From assembly GCF_016545825.1 (NCBI RefSeq), contig NC_052612.1, forward strand, positions 49,397,738-49,461,737: DNA of 64,000 nucleotides, in the 5' to 3' direction. Position numbers and translations under genes: made by a program. This document shows positions 33,180-44,200 of this stretch, one piece after another. Within the stretch, counting starts at the first letter, position 1; each line of letters opens with the position of its first letter. Below the pieces are notes generated by a model that ran no database searches, had not been told where the DNA came from, and saw only the letters and a program-made list of their open reading frames with translations. Origin of the DNA: Eucalyptus grandis (Eukaryota; Streptophyta; Magnoliopsida; Myrtales; Myrtaceae).

Positions 33180-36100
33180 CTAAAGAGGTTGCACGATCAG
33201 GGGCAATCCACAAGCTGGTCTAAGAGAGAGCATTATTGAAGGAGAATGACAGTAATTTGGCGAGAGAGAAAATGAAAACCTAGAGAGGACCAAGGATAGA
33301 ACAATCTTGTATTCCATCATCATCAAGTTTCGGCCAATGCACATTCGCCCTCCGAACCCAAACGGCAAAAAAACCCATCTTGTGCTTGCATCCCCCCTTG
33401 GCTGTCGCCGTCAAATCTCTCCGGCTTGAACTCATTCACGTCATCACCCCATAAAGTTGGGTCGTGGTGCATGGACACGACATCAATCCATATGTTCGTG
33501 CCATCGGGAATTATCATGTCATTGACCCAAATGTCTCCCCTCGCCTGCCTTTGTACATTCGGGGCTGGACTATATATGCGTAAAACCTCATTCATCACCA
33601 ATCCCATCTGCAATGACAGGTTAATCAAGATTTAGCCAAGCATTTCTCTCCCTTTTTTTTTGTCTAATGATTTCAGTCAAACAAGTACCTCTTTGCAGTT
33701 GCATTAGATTAGCGTAAGCTTGTCATATTAAAACCTGGAAACAATAACTAACCAGTAGCAAATGAAAAAAGGCTAGATGCATGGTGGGATCCGAGTTAGC
33801 CCTCCAACTGGCCTATACTTGTTTCCCAAGTTTTTGAGCCCTTTAGATCAAAGGCGATTCTTAGAGATTCAAGCAAGTCAAAGATTTTGCATGAAGGTAC
33901 TTTGAATGGTCGTGATTTAATAAAATGTTTATAAGCCACAAAATATCTCCCGTAAATGCTAGTTCTACATTTGATAATGTGAGGTCAACGAAATCATGTA
34001 GAAAATTCAAGTTGTCTTTTCTTTGTCATAATCTTTAAAATTTGTGGCATATTGCTGCCAAAATTTAAAACAGGAGGTCCTTAAACTTTGTTGTTGCCAC
34101 AAAGATATTATGTACAATCTCAAAGTAGATGTGTTATGTAATGTAATAAATCTAAAACTTCAAATATTTTGCTATTTTTTGAAGAATTTCTCAGATAGAT
34201 CCATTTTACCATTAAGAGGAAACCAAAGATAAAATGGAGAACATGCGACATTTCAGACATTTCCTATGGAGCTTCAATTATATTATTTCCTAAATTTGAT
34301 TGAGTATATTATAAGTCTACTAAAACTAGAGTATGAGATGTTCCCCCTCATTTGCCATATTTCTTGACCCATGAATAGAAAAAGTTAGTATCAAGATAAA
34401 GTTCAAAGTAGGACTGATCAATCTTATACTAAGGCAAAAACCATCAAATCCTCCTCAAAGACCAACATAATAGCAAGGCGGTTAAAAATAAATTACTGCT
34501 ATTATTGTTCAAGCATAAATCAAGGAACAATAAACCCTAACTCGAAGGCTAAAAAGGTTTCCGCCTTGAGAAATATTCGCACTTGAGTCTGTCACATCAT
34601 ATACATGATTGTCTTTGCAATCACCTATATAATCAACACAGGTAGAACGCAAGAGATAATTCCTAAAGAGTGAGTTGTAGCTAAAGCCACAAAGTAGTAT
34701 CAATACTGCTGCCTGGACACATAGCATTTCTTATGTTTCTCAATTACTTAATTGCAATTAATCTATCAAAATCACGGTCCGTTATTCGCCCTCGCATGAT
34801 AAATTATCTTTGTTCCCCATCACACTTCACTCAGTCATTTTCACTTTCATGCAGAGTTCATTACTCTCTCTCTCTCTCTCGTATCATCAATTAATGCTGT
34901 TGCCCGGCAGCAGCCAAAACTTATCCTTTCCTAAAATGCTCAATATATAAGTGACTCTTTACCTTCTTAAGTCCAGCAAGCATGGCGACTTCGAAATCTT
35001 TATCTCCTACTACTTCTTCAATCTCTTCTCTCAATTGCTTCTGCCACTCTGGATATAATGCCAGGAGAAACAGCGTCCAGGTGAGAGCCAACGCTGTCGT
35101 TTCATGGCCCCCGAAGAAGAACGTCTTGCATTCGTCCACTAGTTCTCTTGTAGCTAACTTCTTCGTCTGCCTTTTGTTATCTTCAACGTGACTTTCTTGG
35201 ATCAACACCCCGAGTAAATCCCTGGACTCATTTCTGGTGTCCGCACTCTTCCTCCGCTCCATTATGAAGGCCATTAAGAGATCATCGATTTCATTCCCAA
35301 GCCTTTTGGCCTCTAGGGTATGCTTAGGGTACATGAAATTGTTGTAGGGTACCCCTACACAGCGGTTGGTCTTGAAGAGAGCAACTTGTAGGGCTCTTAA
35401 CTTTTCAAGAACTTTGGTGCATTCTTGGGGGCCTATGCCAAAGCTTGATTGAGCGATGATTTCCCCAGCTGTTGCCGTAATCTCGCATTCCACATCAACT
35501 TCTGCATGGTCAGAGCTTGTGAGATCAGCCCACTTTGTTAGCATTCTCTTGGTCGATTCCACCATGATGTTGGTCATTTCCTGTTTGCCAAGCAAAGAGG
35601 ATAAAAAATAGAGTGGTTGTTAGCTCCGTATAGTATATAGATTTAACCTAGATCAAACATGTAGATTTAGCATTAGATTATGTGGTATTTTCTCATACAT
35701 AAGAGAAACAAAATGATATCCAAGATTCTCTGCAATAAGTTCAAACAAAATAAACTACAACAGACAACAGATGACCAAATTAGTGAATCATTAATCGAGG
35801 GTTTTTGGCAGGCTTGCTTGTTTTTCTCTTTTGTTACTAGTCCTAGATTCCTAGGGAATAAGAAAAACTGCCTTCCTTTGCTTCTTATTCTTGAGAAGGT
35901 AATGGAAGCCTTTTTATAAAGTTGAACAGATCAATGTTCAGCATAAAATATTGGGATTTTGACAAGGACAACACAAAATCTCAGGGATTAGAAGGAACTC
36001 ACAACTCCTTTAACTTGGAATTTCTAGCTTTATCAATTATAGTTTCACTTACGGGAAATACTATAACAAGAACTCCCAAGAGCATTAAAAGGAACTCTCA

Positions 36101-39100
36101 ATTTGATCGATTATAATTTCACTTATAGGAGCAACCTTCCTCATATTAATGCCTCAATCACAATAGCAAAATGCATGAACTATGGTAGATACATTCCTAG
36201 AGAAAATAAAAATAATAAGCTGCGAAAATATTTTGTTGGAGAGAGAGCTGGAGAAACCTTGAGATTGGATGGAGAAAATGCTGGAGTTATGATGTGTCTG
36301 AGTTGAACCCACTCATCACCTTCGGTCATTAGAAGACCATTACCAAACATTGGCTTCCTATCCAATTTGAACACATCGGGCTTTCCCCAATTTTTACCCT
36401 TAACTATGACAGACGTCTTTTTAAGAAATTCGGGGTCTGCGATGTAGAGAAACGGCTTAGTCCCTAGCCAGTAGATAAACACCTTCCCTGATATTCGCAA
36501 GATCCAGAATAAAATTTGTTAGCGTGATCATTCTTGCTTCTTTAAAGTAGAACTGCAATACAATACATATAGGTTTGGAATTGATGGCTGTTGACGAGAT
36601 ATCATCATCATGGCTAAAACCCATGACAACGTGAAAATTTCACTAACATCCTCTTGATCAATAACGAATTGATGGATTTATAGAGAGATCAAGATTATTT
36701 TGCTATGCCTAAATGAAGAGATGCGTCCATATGCCATGATGTATAATTCTCTGCATGATGAAACTCTTACAAATTCCTAAAAGTCACTAACCCTAAAAAT
36801 CAATCGGCTATGCGCCTACTAAACTTACGTAAATAATCTTTTTGCCCAATGACTCTCAATCAACAAAACAAAACACCAATTGTGTTTATATGGATAATCT
36901 TATGCATTGATAACCTATGAAGCACGGACACGCTGTCCGTGCTCGCGTATCGTGTCCGACACGTGTCGGAGCGTGTCGGACACCTCGACACGCTCGGACA
37001 CGCGGTCAACGCGTGTCGGATTTTTCGACACGTGGTCAACCTTTTCCCGACACGCTTCGACACGCGTGTCCGGGAGGGAGCAGACCACGAGCGACGGCGA
37101 GAGACGGCCGAGCTTAGACTGAGGCGAGGGCCGGCCCTGTGAGGGAGAAAGGACCAAAGGTGAGAGGAAGAGGAGAGGAAGGCGGTCGTGCGTGCAGCGA
37201 GGAGCGGCGAGCGGCGAGGAAGGGGGTCGTGCGTGCGGCGAGGAGTGGCAAGCGGCGAGCGGCGAGCGGCGAGCGGCGAGGAGCGGCGAGCGGCGAGCGG
37301 CGAGCGGCGAGCGGCGAGGAGCGGCGAGCGGCGAGGAAGGGGGTCGTGCGTGCGGCGAGGAGCGGTGACCAGCGAGGAAGGAGGTCGTGCGGCGAGCGGC
37401 AAGGAGGGAGGAGGATAAGAGGAAGGGTCGCGAGCAGCGAGGAGGAGGAGTAAAGGAGCTAGGGTTTCTGAGAAACTCAAAAGTAATTAAAAAAATGGGA
37501 GTCTATGGGTACCTATTTTGGGGGAGGGAAAGTGACGGACAAATGGGGGGAAATGGACGATTGTGGGAGGGAAAGGAAAAATAAATAAATTTGGGTGGGG
37601 AATGGACGATGGTGGGGACTGAGGAGGAAAGGAAAATAAATTTGGGAGTGGGGGGAAATGGATAAGGAAAAGAAGAGAGAGTAAAATTTTTTTAATCAGA
37701 AAAATAAATAAATGAGATTAAAAAATAAAAGTAAATTTGGGGGAGGGGGATTTCGAAAAATAAATATAAATTTGGGATAATGAAATAAAAAAAAAGTGTA
37801 AGATTTATTAATATTATTAGTATAAATTCATTGTAAACTCTTTATTTATTTAGTTATTTATTTATTTATTTATTTGTGAATTTGAATTAAATTAATTAAA
37901 AATAAATAAATTATTTAATATTTAACGTGTCGGAACGTGTCGAAATTCTCTTTTTGAGAAATGACGTGTCGCGTGTCGTGTCGTGTCGTATCGCGTGTCC
38001 GTGTCGCCGTGTCCGTGCTTCATAGTTGATAACCATGACAACAGTTCTCACTTTTCTTCTCTTGTAGAAATTCACATTTTAGGGCCAAATGATTTGAAAA
38101 CTTAGACATTAACACGTAATATAGTTGACTTCAAGGGTGTATTGCCTTATCTTCGGGAAAAGTGCCAAAAAAAGTCTAAACCTTTGTCTTTGTGCCAATT
38201 TAGTCCTAAACCTTTTTTTTTTGTGCGGTCAGATCTAAACCTTTTTAAGTTGTCTTGCCAATTCGGTCTTTCCCGGCCAATTTTAGCCGGATTTTGTGAC
38301 TAGACGCCGGCCGGTTGACGTGGCATGATCGGCGCCGACGTGGACAACTTTTAATAATATTTTAATAATTTTTTATTTTTTAAATATTTTATAAATACTT
38401 TTAATATTTTTTTATTTTTTAAATATTTTATAAATACTTTTAATATTTTTTATTTTTTTATTTTTTTATTTTTTTTCCCAGGCGGTCGCCGAGGTCCGGA
38501 CGACCATCCGAAGCGACCGCCGGCGAGGCGAGGGCCGGCGAGGCGAGCCTCGCCAAGGCCGCCTCGCCGGATCAGCCATGGCGAGGCTCGCCCTCGCCGG
38601 ATCTGCGAGGTCGAGCCTCGCGCCCTCGCCCCGATCCGGCGAGGGCCGGCAAGGGGGAGCCTCGTCCATGGCCCGATCGCGAGGCGGCCATGGGCGAGGC
38701 TCGCCCTCGCCGGCGATCGCCTCGGCCGGTCGCCGGGTCGGGCGACTGGCCGGAGGAAAAAGACAAAAAAAATAAAAATAATAAAAAATAAAAAATATTA
38801 AAATATTATTAAAAGTTGTCCACGTCGGCGCCGATCATGCCACGTCGCCCGACTAGCCGAGTCAGCAAAATCCGGCTAAAATTGGCGGAAAATGACTTAA
38901 TTGGCACAACTTAAAAAGGTTTATGACTGAATCGGCACCAAAAAAAGATTTATGACTAAATTGGCACAAAGGCAAAAGGTTTAGGACTAAATTGGCACTT
39001 TTCCCCCTTATCTTCACACCAGCAGATGATCAATGAAGATAAGGTCGATCTTCTAGAATTGATGTTAGGGATATTGGGAATGGACACCAGATTTTCGATA

Positions 39101-39415
39101 AGATTCAGATGACTCACCGTGCAACTTTTGCCACTCAGCAAAGTAAGGAAACACAGTGGAATGAATATCATGAGTTATCAGGTGATTCGACAAAGATGCC
39201 TCAGAAACATTAGTCCTCTTTTTCATCTCCACGCTATTCCCTAGAGGAAAACTTGGGGTTGGACCCCCAAACCCATTTTTCCTCTGCTTCCTTTGAGCTA
39301 GGAGTGGCAAAATCCACCAGGCGATCAACAGTCTCACAGGAACCATGAAGAGGGTTAGGATCAACACTGCTATAATTGAAGTATGACCGCCATGCGACTG
39401 CACATGGTGGCTCAT
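33180..39415 (-). CDS. Cytochrome P450, CYP72 clan (CYP721/CYP749-like), possible frameshift
   Basis: This is an ER-bound heme mono-oxygenase in four exons: 39415-39118, 36487-36258, 35580-34963 and 33607-33180, all with GT-AG introns and matching phases, about 524 residues. The start at 39415 (MSHHVQSHGG) lies after a TATA box. The N-terminus has a hydrophobic anchor (about residues 12-38) and a Pro/Gly hinge (GGPTPSFPLGN). The I-helix shows GGHETT (about 333-338), exon 4 begins just before ExxR (NEVLR, about 389-392), PERF is at about 443-447, and the heme loop FGFGGRMCIG follows. The heme loop is out of frame with PERF by a net +2 (or -1). Candidate sites are a run of six C (33392-33397) and a run of seven A (33367-33373), so sequence error is possible. 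The substrate is unknown. CYP72-clan enzymes act on hormones and terpenoids. The subfamily call is from memory and moderate. Confidence 0.87.
33608..34962 (-). other. P450 intron 3
   Basis: The donor GTAAAG is at 34962 and the acceptor TTGCAG is at 33608-33613 on the minus strand. A CT microsatellite lies at about 34864-34880. No gene or transposon terminus was recognised. Confidence 0.8.
35581..36257 (-). other. P450 intron 2
   Basis: The intron runs from the donor GTTTCT at 36257 to the acceptor AACAG at 35581. It holds a loose direct repeat (ATCAATTATAGTTTCACTTA near 36035, a near copy near 36108). It shows no other feature. Confidence 0.75.
36916..38025. mobile_element. MULE-type element with 9-bp target duplication TTGATAACC
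   Basis: TTGATAACC stands at 36907-36915 and again at 38026-38034. The ends are inverted (TATGAAGCACGGACACG and CGTGTCCGTGCTTCATA) and continue as many GTGTCG/CGACAC words. The inside has a minisatellite of GGCGAGC units (37185-37440) and an AT-rich half. No transposase is present. Nine-base target duplications are typical of Mutator-like elements. The several overlapping long frames on both strands come from the simple repeats. Confidence 0.85.
37185..37445. repeat. GGCGAGC minisatellite inside the MULE
   Basis: GCGAGCGGCGAG-type units repeat in clusters, and a longer unit (GGAAGGGGGTCGTGCGTGCGG) occurs three times or so. The repetition gives artificial arginine- and serine-rich frames. Confidence 0.85.
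38155..39006. mobile_element. MULE-type element with 9-bp target duplication CTTATCTTC
   Basis: CTTATCTTC is at 38146-38154 and 39007-39015. The inverted ends are long (about 180 bases), starting GGGAAAAGTGCCAA and ending TTGGCACTTTTCCCC, and include GTCGGCGCCGA words. The arms are AT-rich, and a GC-rich core (38482-38755) repeats GGCGAGGCTCG/CGAGCCTCGCC. No transposase is seen. Confidence 0.87.
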
Positions 39416-39496
39416 CTCTGTGTGCGTGGGTGTGTGTGTGATATGGGAAAATTGATTGCGGTGAAACAATTCAAGATGAAGGACGGTGCGAGTGGG

Positions 39497-39506
39497 TGTT
39501 ATATAG
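39497..39506 (-). promoter_or_regulatory. TATA box of the P450 gene
   Basis: The minus strand reads CTATATAACA about 85 bases upstream of the ATG at 39415. This spacing fits a start of transcription near 39470 and a short leader. Confidence 0.6.
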
Positions 39507-40085
39507 ATGAATGGCTTTATAGGGTTTCTAACTAAAGCATGTCGGAATGTTGACTAGGAAAGCAGCCGAGGGAAAAGTAGACGTGGTGTGCTGTTGTGTA
39601 TTTTTTATGTGTCTCGCTTACAGGACCGGAGTACGTATTATAAGCCGTGGAACTAATGATGCTCATTTCCTGTTCCTACTTGGTTATTAGATTTTAATTA
39701 GATATTAGGTCCATTCACGTCGGCTATAGCTCTCGTGTGGACGACTCTTAGCCGCAAAACTCGAAATGACGCTCTCTCCCCGTAATGCCCTCTTTTGACT
39801 GACGCATGACGGTCTCATCTCCAACAGCATATGGTAGGTTCTCCGCCACTCTCATGAATGGACAAAAAATCATTGATATCCTTCCCCAAGTTCGTGAGTG
39901 GCTAGTAGGAAGCCAACAACGAATGCATGTCGACTCACGTAAATTGCAACACACTTCAACCCTGGATGTACGACGGAGATCAAATCACGTGAGTTAGTCT
40001 ATATGTTTCGATTTCATGCCTACTCAATTTCATCCTTTTTATTAGAATGTTTAGCCCAAAAATTTAAGCCGATATGTGGAGGATG
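39507..40085. other. Divergent intergenic region, P450 side
   Basis: No gene was recognised. The two neighbouring genes are head to head with about 1.8 kb between their start codons. Short frames near 39748-39997 are not convincing. Confidence 0.5.
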
Positions 40086-40329
40086 GAGAAAATTGTCCAA
40101 AAAATTCTAAATCTGTTATACTTTTACTAATTAAATCCTAAACTTTTTAATTTAGTCAATTCAGTCAATTCAGTCGTAAACATTTTTATTTCTTGCCAAT
40201 TCAGTTTATATGGACAATTTTTTGGCCAGAAAATGCTGATGTGAACGTCGACGGTACCATGTAGGATTGCTAGTGTTGACGTAGATAATTTTTAATATTA
40301 TTTTAATATTTTTGAATTTTTATTATTTT
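40086..40329. mobile_element. One end of a MULE-like element (truncated)
   Basis: Text such as CCTAAACTTTTTAATTTAGTC, TTGCCAATTCAGT, TTTTTGGCCAGAAAATGCTG and GTTGACGTAGATAATTTTTAA follows the order of the left end of the 38155 element (AAACC…, TTGCCAATTCGGT, GGCCAATTTTAGCCGG, GACGTGGACAACTTTTAA). The other end is missing. Confidence 0.55.
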
Positions 40330-40457
40330 TATAGTAATAAAGTTCTAAATAATGCTATTACCATTGGAAAGTAATAGTGCGCTGGCTCAAAATGGTATGC
40401 TACTAAATATTAGTACTTGACATAAGCTGTTTTTGGGAATTTCAAATTTCATAGTAA
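40330..40457 (+). repeat. Repeat shared with 27347-27475
   Basis: This is the second copy of the roughly 120-base repeat. It stands directly after the truncated MULE arm at 40086-40329. Confidence 0.8.
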
Positions 40458-41219
40458 AGTGTGTTGAATGGGTATTATTTAGGATTTTTAGTGATATTAA
40501 CTTTTTTTCCTTTTTACTTGATAAATTCTTGATATACGCAATTAAAAACTCACCATTTGTCCACCTGATCCCCTTCGCTGACTTGAAAGGCGGAATTGCT
40601 ACCATCCAAAAGCCTGCTAGCCCATGCAATCGATCGCACTAGAGTGATAAAAAATAAGGGTGATTAATTCTCAATCCGATTTTATCTAGATATCGAAAAT
40701 TGGACTACGAGGATCGGTTCCTGGGCGGTCTAATAGAATCGATGGATTCACAAATCTTAGTTGAAAGTTTTGGATTAATTAAATTGCCAATCCATGTCGA
40801 AATGAAACATAAATTTGCAAAGAAGACTAAGAGATGATGGAGTTGTGATTGTAGGGGCATGCTTGGAAAAAAAGGAGGAGGATTTGGTGGATTCTTTTCC
40901 ATAAACGATTGATTCGCAAATTAGAGAAATGTGAGAGTAAACAAAGAAGGTAATATCAGTGAATCTTTGCAAGAAAAGAAAGAAAGTAGAATAAAGGAAA
41001 AAGCTAAGGGACACAAAAAGCAAGTTGGATGCAACAACAATACCAAAGAAATAAAGATTTGCCTCATCATCCGGAACAAGTGAGACGTAAGAGGAGATTA
41101 TGGATTAAGTTTACAATTTCCTCTTTTAAGAACTGAAAAAAAAAATTAAAAATTAAAAAAAAAAAACGCAAAAAATATAACGTATTTAAATCGGATCCCG
41201 CCTACGCCGCGATCGGACG
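40458..41219. other. Upstream region of TPP2
   Basis: No gene was recognised. A-rich runs lie at 41140-41170. Minus-strand frames at 40705-41023 look random. Confidence 0.5.
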
Positions 41220-44200
41220 ATGCACGCCACCTCAGCATTCGCATCGTCAGTGTATAAAAAACATCTGTGTCGTCACGCTCGCGTCGCTCGTTTCTGTCTG
41301 CTCCCTTCGTACATGCCAATTGGCATTCCCGCTCGTGTCACGTCAAATCTCTCTGCTCCCTCCGTACCGGGACCGGGACAAGGAGAGGACTCGGGAGCCA
41401 TGCCTGGCTCTTCGATTAGCGCGGCGACCGGCGGTGGTAGTGACAATGGCTCGCTCCGCAATTTCAAGCTGAACGAGTCCACGTTCCTGGCTTCCCTCAT
41501 GCCGAAGAAGGAGATCGGCGCCGATCGATTCGTCGAGGATCACCCGGAGTACGACGGCCGTGGCGTCGTCATCGCTATCTTCGGTACTCGAATCTCATGC
41601 TTTAGATGATTGATCGAAGGAGGTTGGGTCGACGAAATGAAGTAGGAAGTAGGAACTATGAATCATTCGTTGCTGGAGAGCATCGGGTTATGCTCGGCGC
41701 GGTCGCGTTGCCGCTACGTAGTTTTTGCTAGTGTAGCTCAGCGACGTTGTCATTGCTGATTGCGATTCCGTTTTTCTATAATAAAGTCGAGGTAACCGTG
41801 ATTAGCAAATTAAACAAATTATTAAGCAAATTTGTGTTGTTGTGAGAGAGGTTTCTGTTATTTTATTATTCAGTTTACGGCTTTTTCTTCGATTAAGTAT
41901 ATGGCATTAGAAGCGGGGAAGTGGTTTTCACATTAACCTCTCGTGGCTGTGGTGGAACTCATGATGGCCGTTGCGGTGGTCTCCTTTTCCTTATGATCAC
42001 TGTTAATTCCGATCCGGTGGCAGTGATTTGACCAAGAAAAAGAACCGGGGGTGGAGGTGGGGGTGGGGTGGTGTGGAGCTACGCGTAAGCCCGGCAATGG
42101 AAATCTCGTGGATAATGGGGAAGGTTTGATTTTTCGAACATTGATTACCCCGATCCCGCAAATGGGAAACCTCTCTCTCTGTCTCTCTGTCTTTCTTTAA
42201 AGCGAGAATGTGAGGCGGGGTTTGAATTATTCGTCGAATTAAATCCAAGACTCTTCGGTGCAAGATAGGGGGGAGCTGCAACTGTTGACTTGTTCTCCCT
42301 CGCGTTTAAATAAAAAGATCGAATCTTGAAAGTTAAAAACGAAAGCTTGACACACACACACAAGACACAGCAACTACAGCAACAACGAAAGAAAAGGCCA
42401 AAAAGAAAAAGATAGAGAGAGAGAGAGAGAGATTGGGTTCGGCAAAATTCGGGGGATTTTCCCTTTCTGTGCATCTGCTGTGTCATCACCGGAATCGATG
42501 CAATATAACGGCTGGGTTATCTGCTCTTGCTGTCCCTACTTAATAGGAGAACCAGTAGGAGCTCGCTTGTTGAGAGTGAGACCAAGGGGATTTATCATAA
42601 CAGATCTTAATCAGTTCCCATGTGCTTGTTGCAGTTTATTTGCTTCGGTCTAGCTCATCTGTTATTGTCAAGATTAAGCTGGACTAGGAATATGAAAACT
42701 CGAACGTATCTTCGTTGGCATTATATGAATGATGAAGTGTATGCATGATCTTATGCTTTTGCATGTGATTTCTCACTGAATGGGTATGGGGTTTGCAGAT
42801 TCGGGTGTTGACCCAGCTGCAGCTGGATTACAAGTCACTTCAGATGGGAAGCCTAAATTCCTAGATGTTCTTGATTGGTAATTAAAAATGTGTTATGTTT
42901 AATATTGTCGTCATTGACTTTCCTATTACGGAATAAAGTGCATGAACATGAGCATTTCTCTCTTCAGCACTGGGAGTGGCGATATTGATACCTCAAATGT
43001 GGTTAAGGCGGATGCAAATGGGTCCATACGTGGAGCTTCAGGTGATTCCTTGATGCACCTATGAAATGTTAATTCTTCCTTTCTTTTTCTCGAGAGTTTA
43101 TATTCTGATCTAAGAATTAATAAGTTCTGTTGGGGGAAATGCAGTATGTTGGATGGTTTTAAGCATTTCCTATTTGAGGGAGTTACCCGTGTTACTTGTG
43201 GGCCTTCTGAAAACTGGACTTACCTTTTTTTTTTGTGGTTTTCCCGGGGGGGGTGTGGGGGGGGAGAGATAGGTTAGAGCTGGATATAGCTTGCTTGCAA
43301 TGTGATATCTGCAAAAAATTTCTGAAAGTGTGATTCTTTGCCTTGTAAAGCACTTTCTCGGGTGGGTCTGTAGTATCAAGTGTCCTTGTTTCATTAAATG
43401 GTTGGATGCTGGATATCACAGTTGACATTGTCAATTCATGTGATACGTGGCATTCAATGAAACATTTCAATCTGAGAGTCTGGTGAGGTTCACATTCATT
43501 ATAATTCTTGTACTTATTTTAGAGTTTGTCTTCTCTTTTCATCTGGTTTTTCTGCATTTAGACGATTTCACCGAAGACCTCATATCACGTAATTTCACTG
43601 CTTCGTATCTTTGTAGGGGCTTCTCTCACCATAAATACATCCTGGAAAAACCCTTCTGGTGATTGGCATGTGGGTTGTAAGTTAGTCTATGAGCTATTTA
43701 CGAACACTTTGACATCTCGTTTGAAGGTAACAGTGTTTCTAACTTTGGCACTTCTCATCTATACATTGACATCTTAAATGAATTTTCTTTCTTTGCAGAA
43801 AGAAAGGAAAAAGAAGTGGGATGAGAGAAACCAGGAAGAAATTGCCAATGCTGTGAAGATCGTTAATGAATTTGATCAGGTTGTCTAAAATGTTGCTTGT
43901 GGAGTATTTACATACATATATATATATATATTAATGCTTCTTTGCTTGTGTTTCCAAGCTATAGTAAGCCTAAGTAAAGCAACGGCATGATCTTGAAAAG
44001 ATAACTGTAGACAAAGTGTTTCATCCTTTTTTTCCCCTAATTTTCGAGTGGAAAATGTTAGTTCCGCTAATTGTTTCAACTTTCAATAAGCATAATTGTT
44101 CTGTCTCATATAGTAGGAAAACAGGTGCGCTTCTTTTTTGAAGTTATTTGCATTGTTGATTGATCCAGGCAATTTTTTTTTCAGTGAGATGAGTTGGGTA

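Larger units (their letters stand above)
36488..39117 (-). other. P450 intron 1 (2.6 kb), enlarged by two MULEs
   Basis: The intron starts with the donor GTGAGT (39117-39112) and ends with ATATCAG (36494-36488). About three quarters of it is two transposable elements, 36916-38025 and 38155-39006. Without them the intron would be about 650 bases. Confidence 0.82.

Noticed and set aside
34982..35191. 69-codon plus-strand frame
   Set aside because: It is antisense to P450 exon 3, which has clear family motifs.
36860..37480. 206-codon minus-strand frame rich in Arg, Ser and Leu
   Set aside because: It is produced by the GGCGAGC minisatellite of a MULE.
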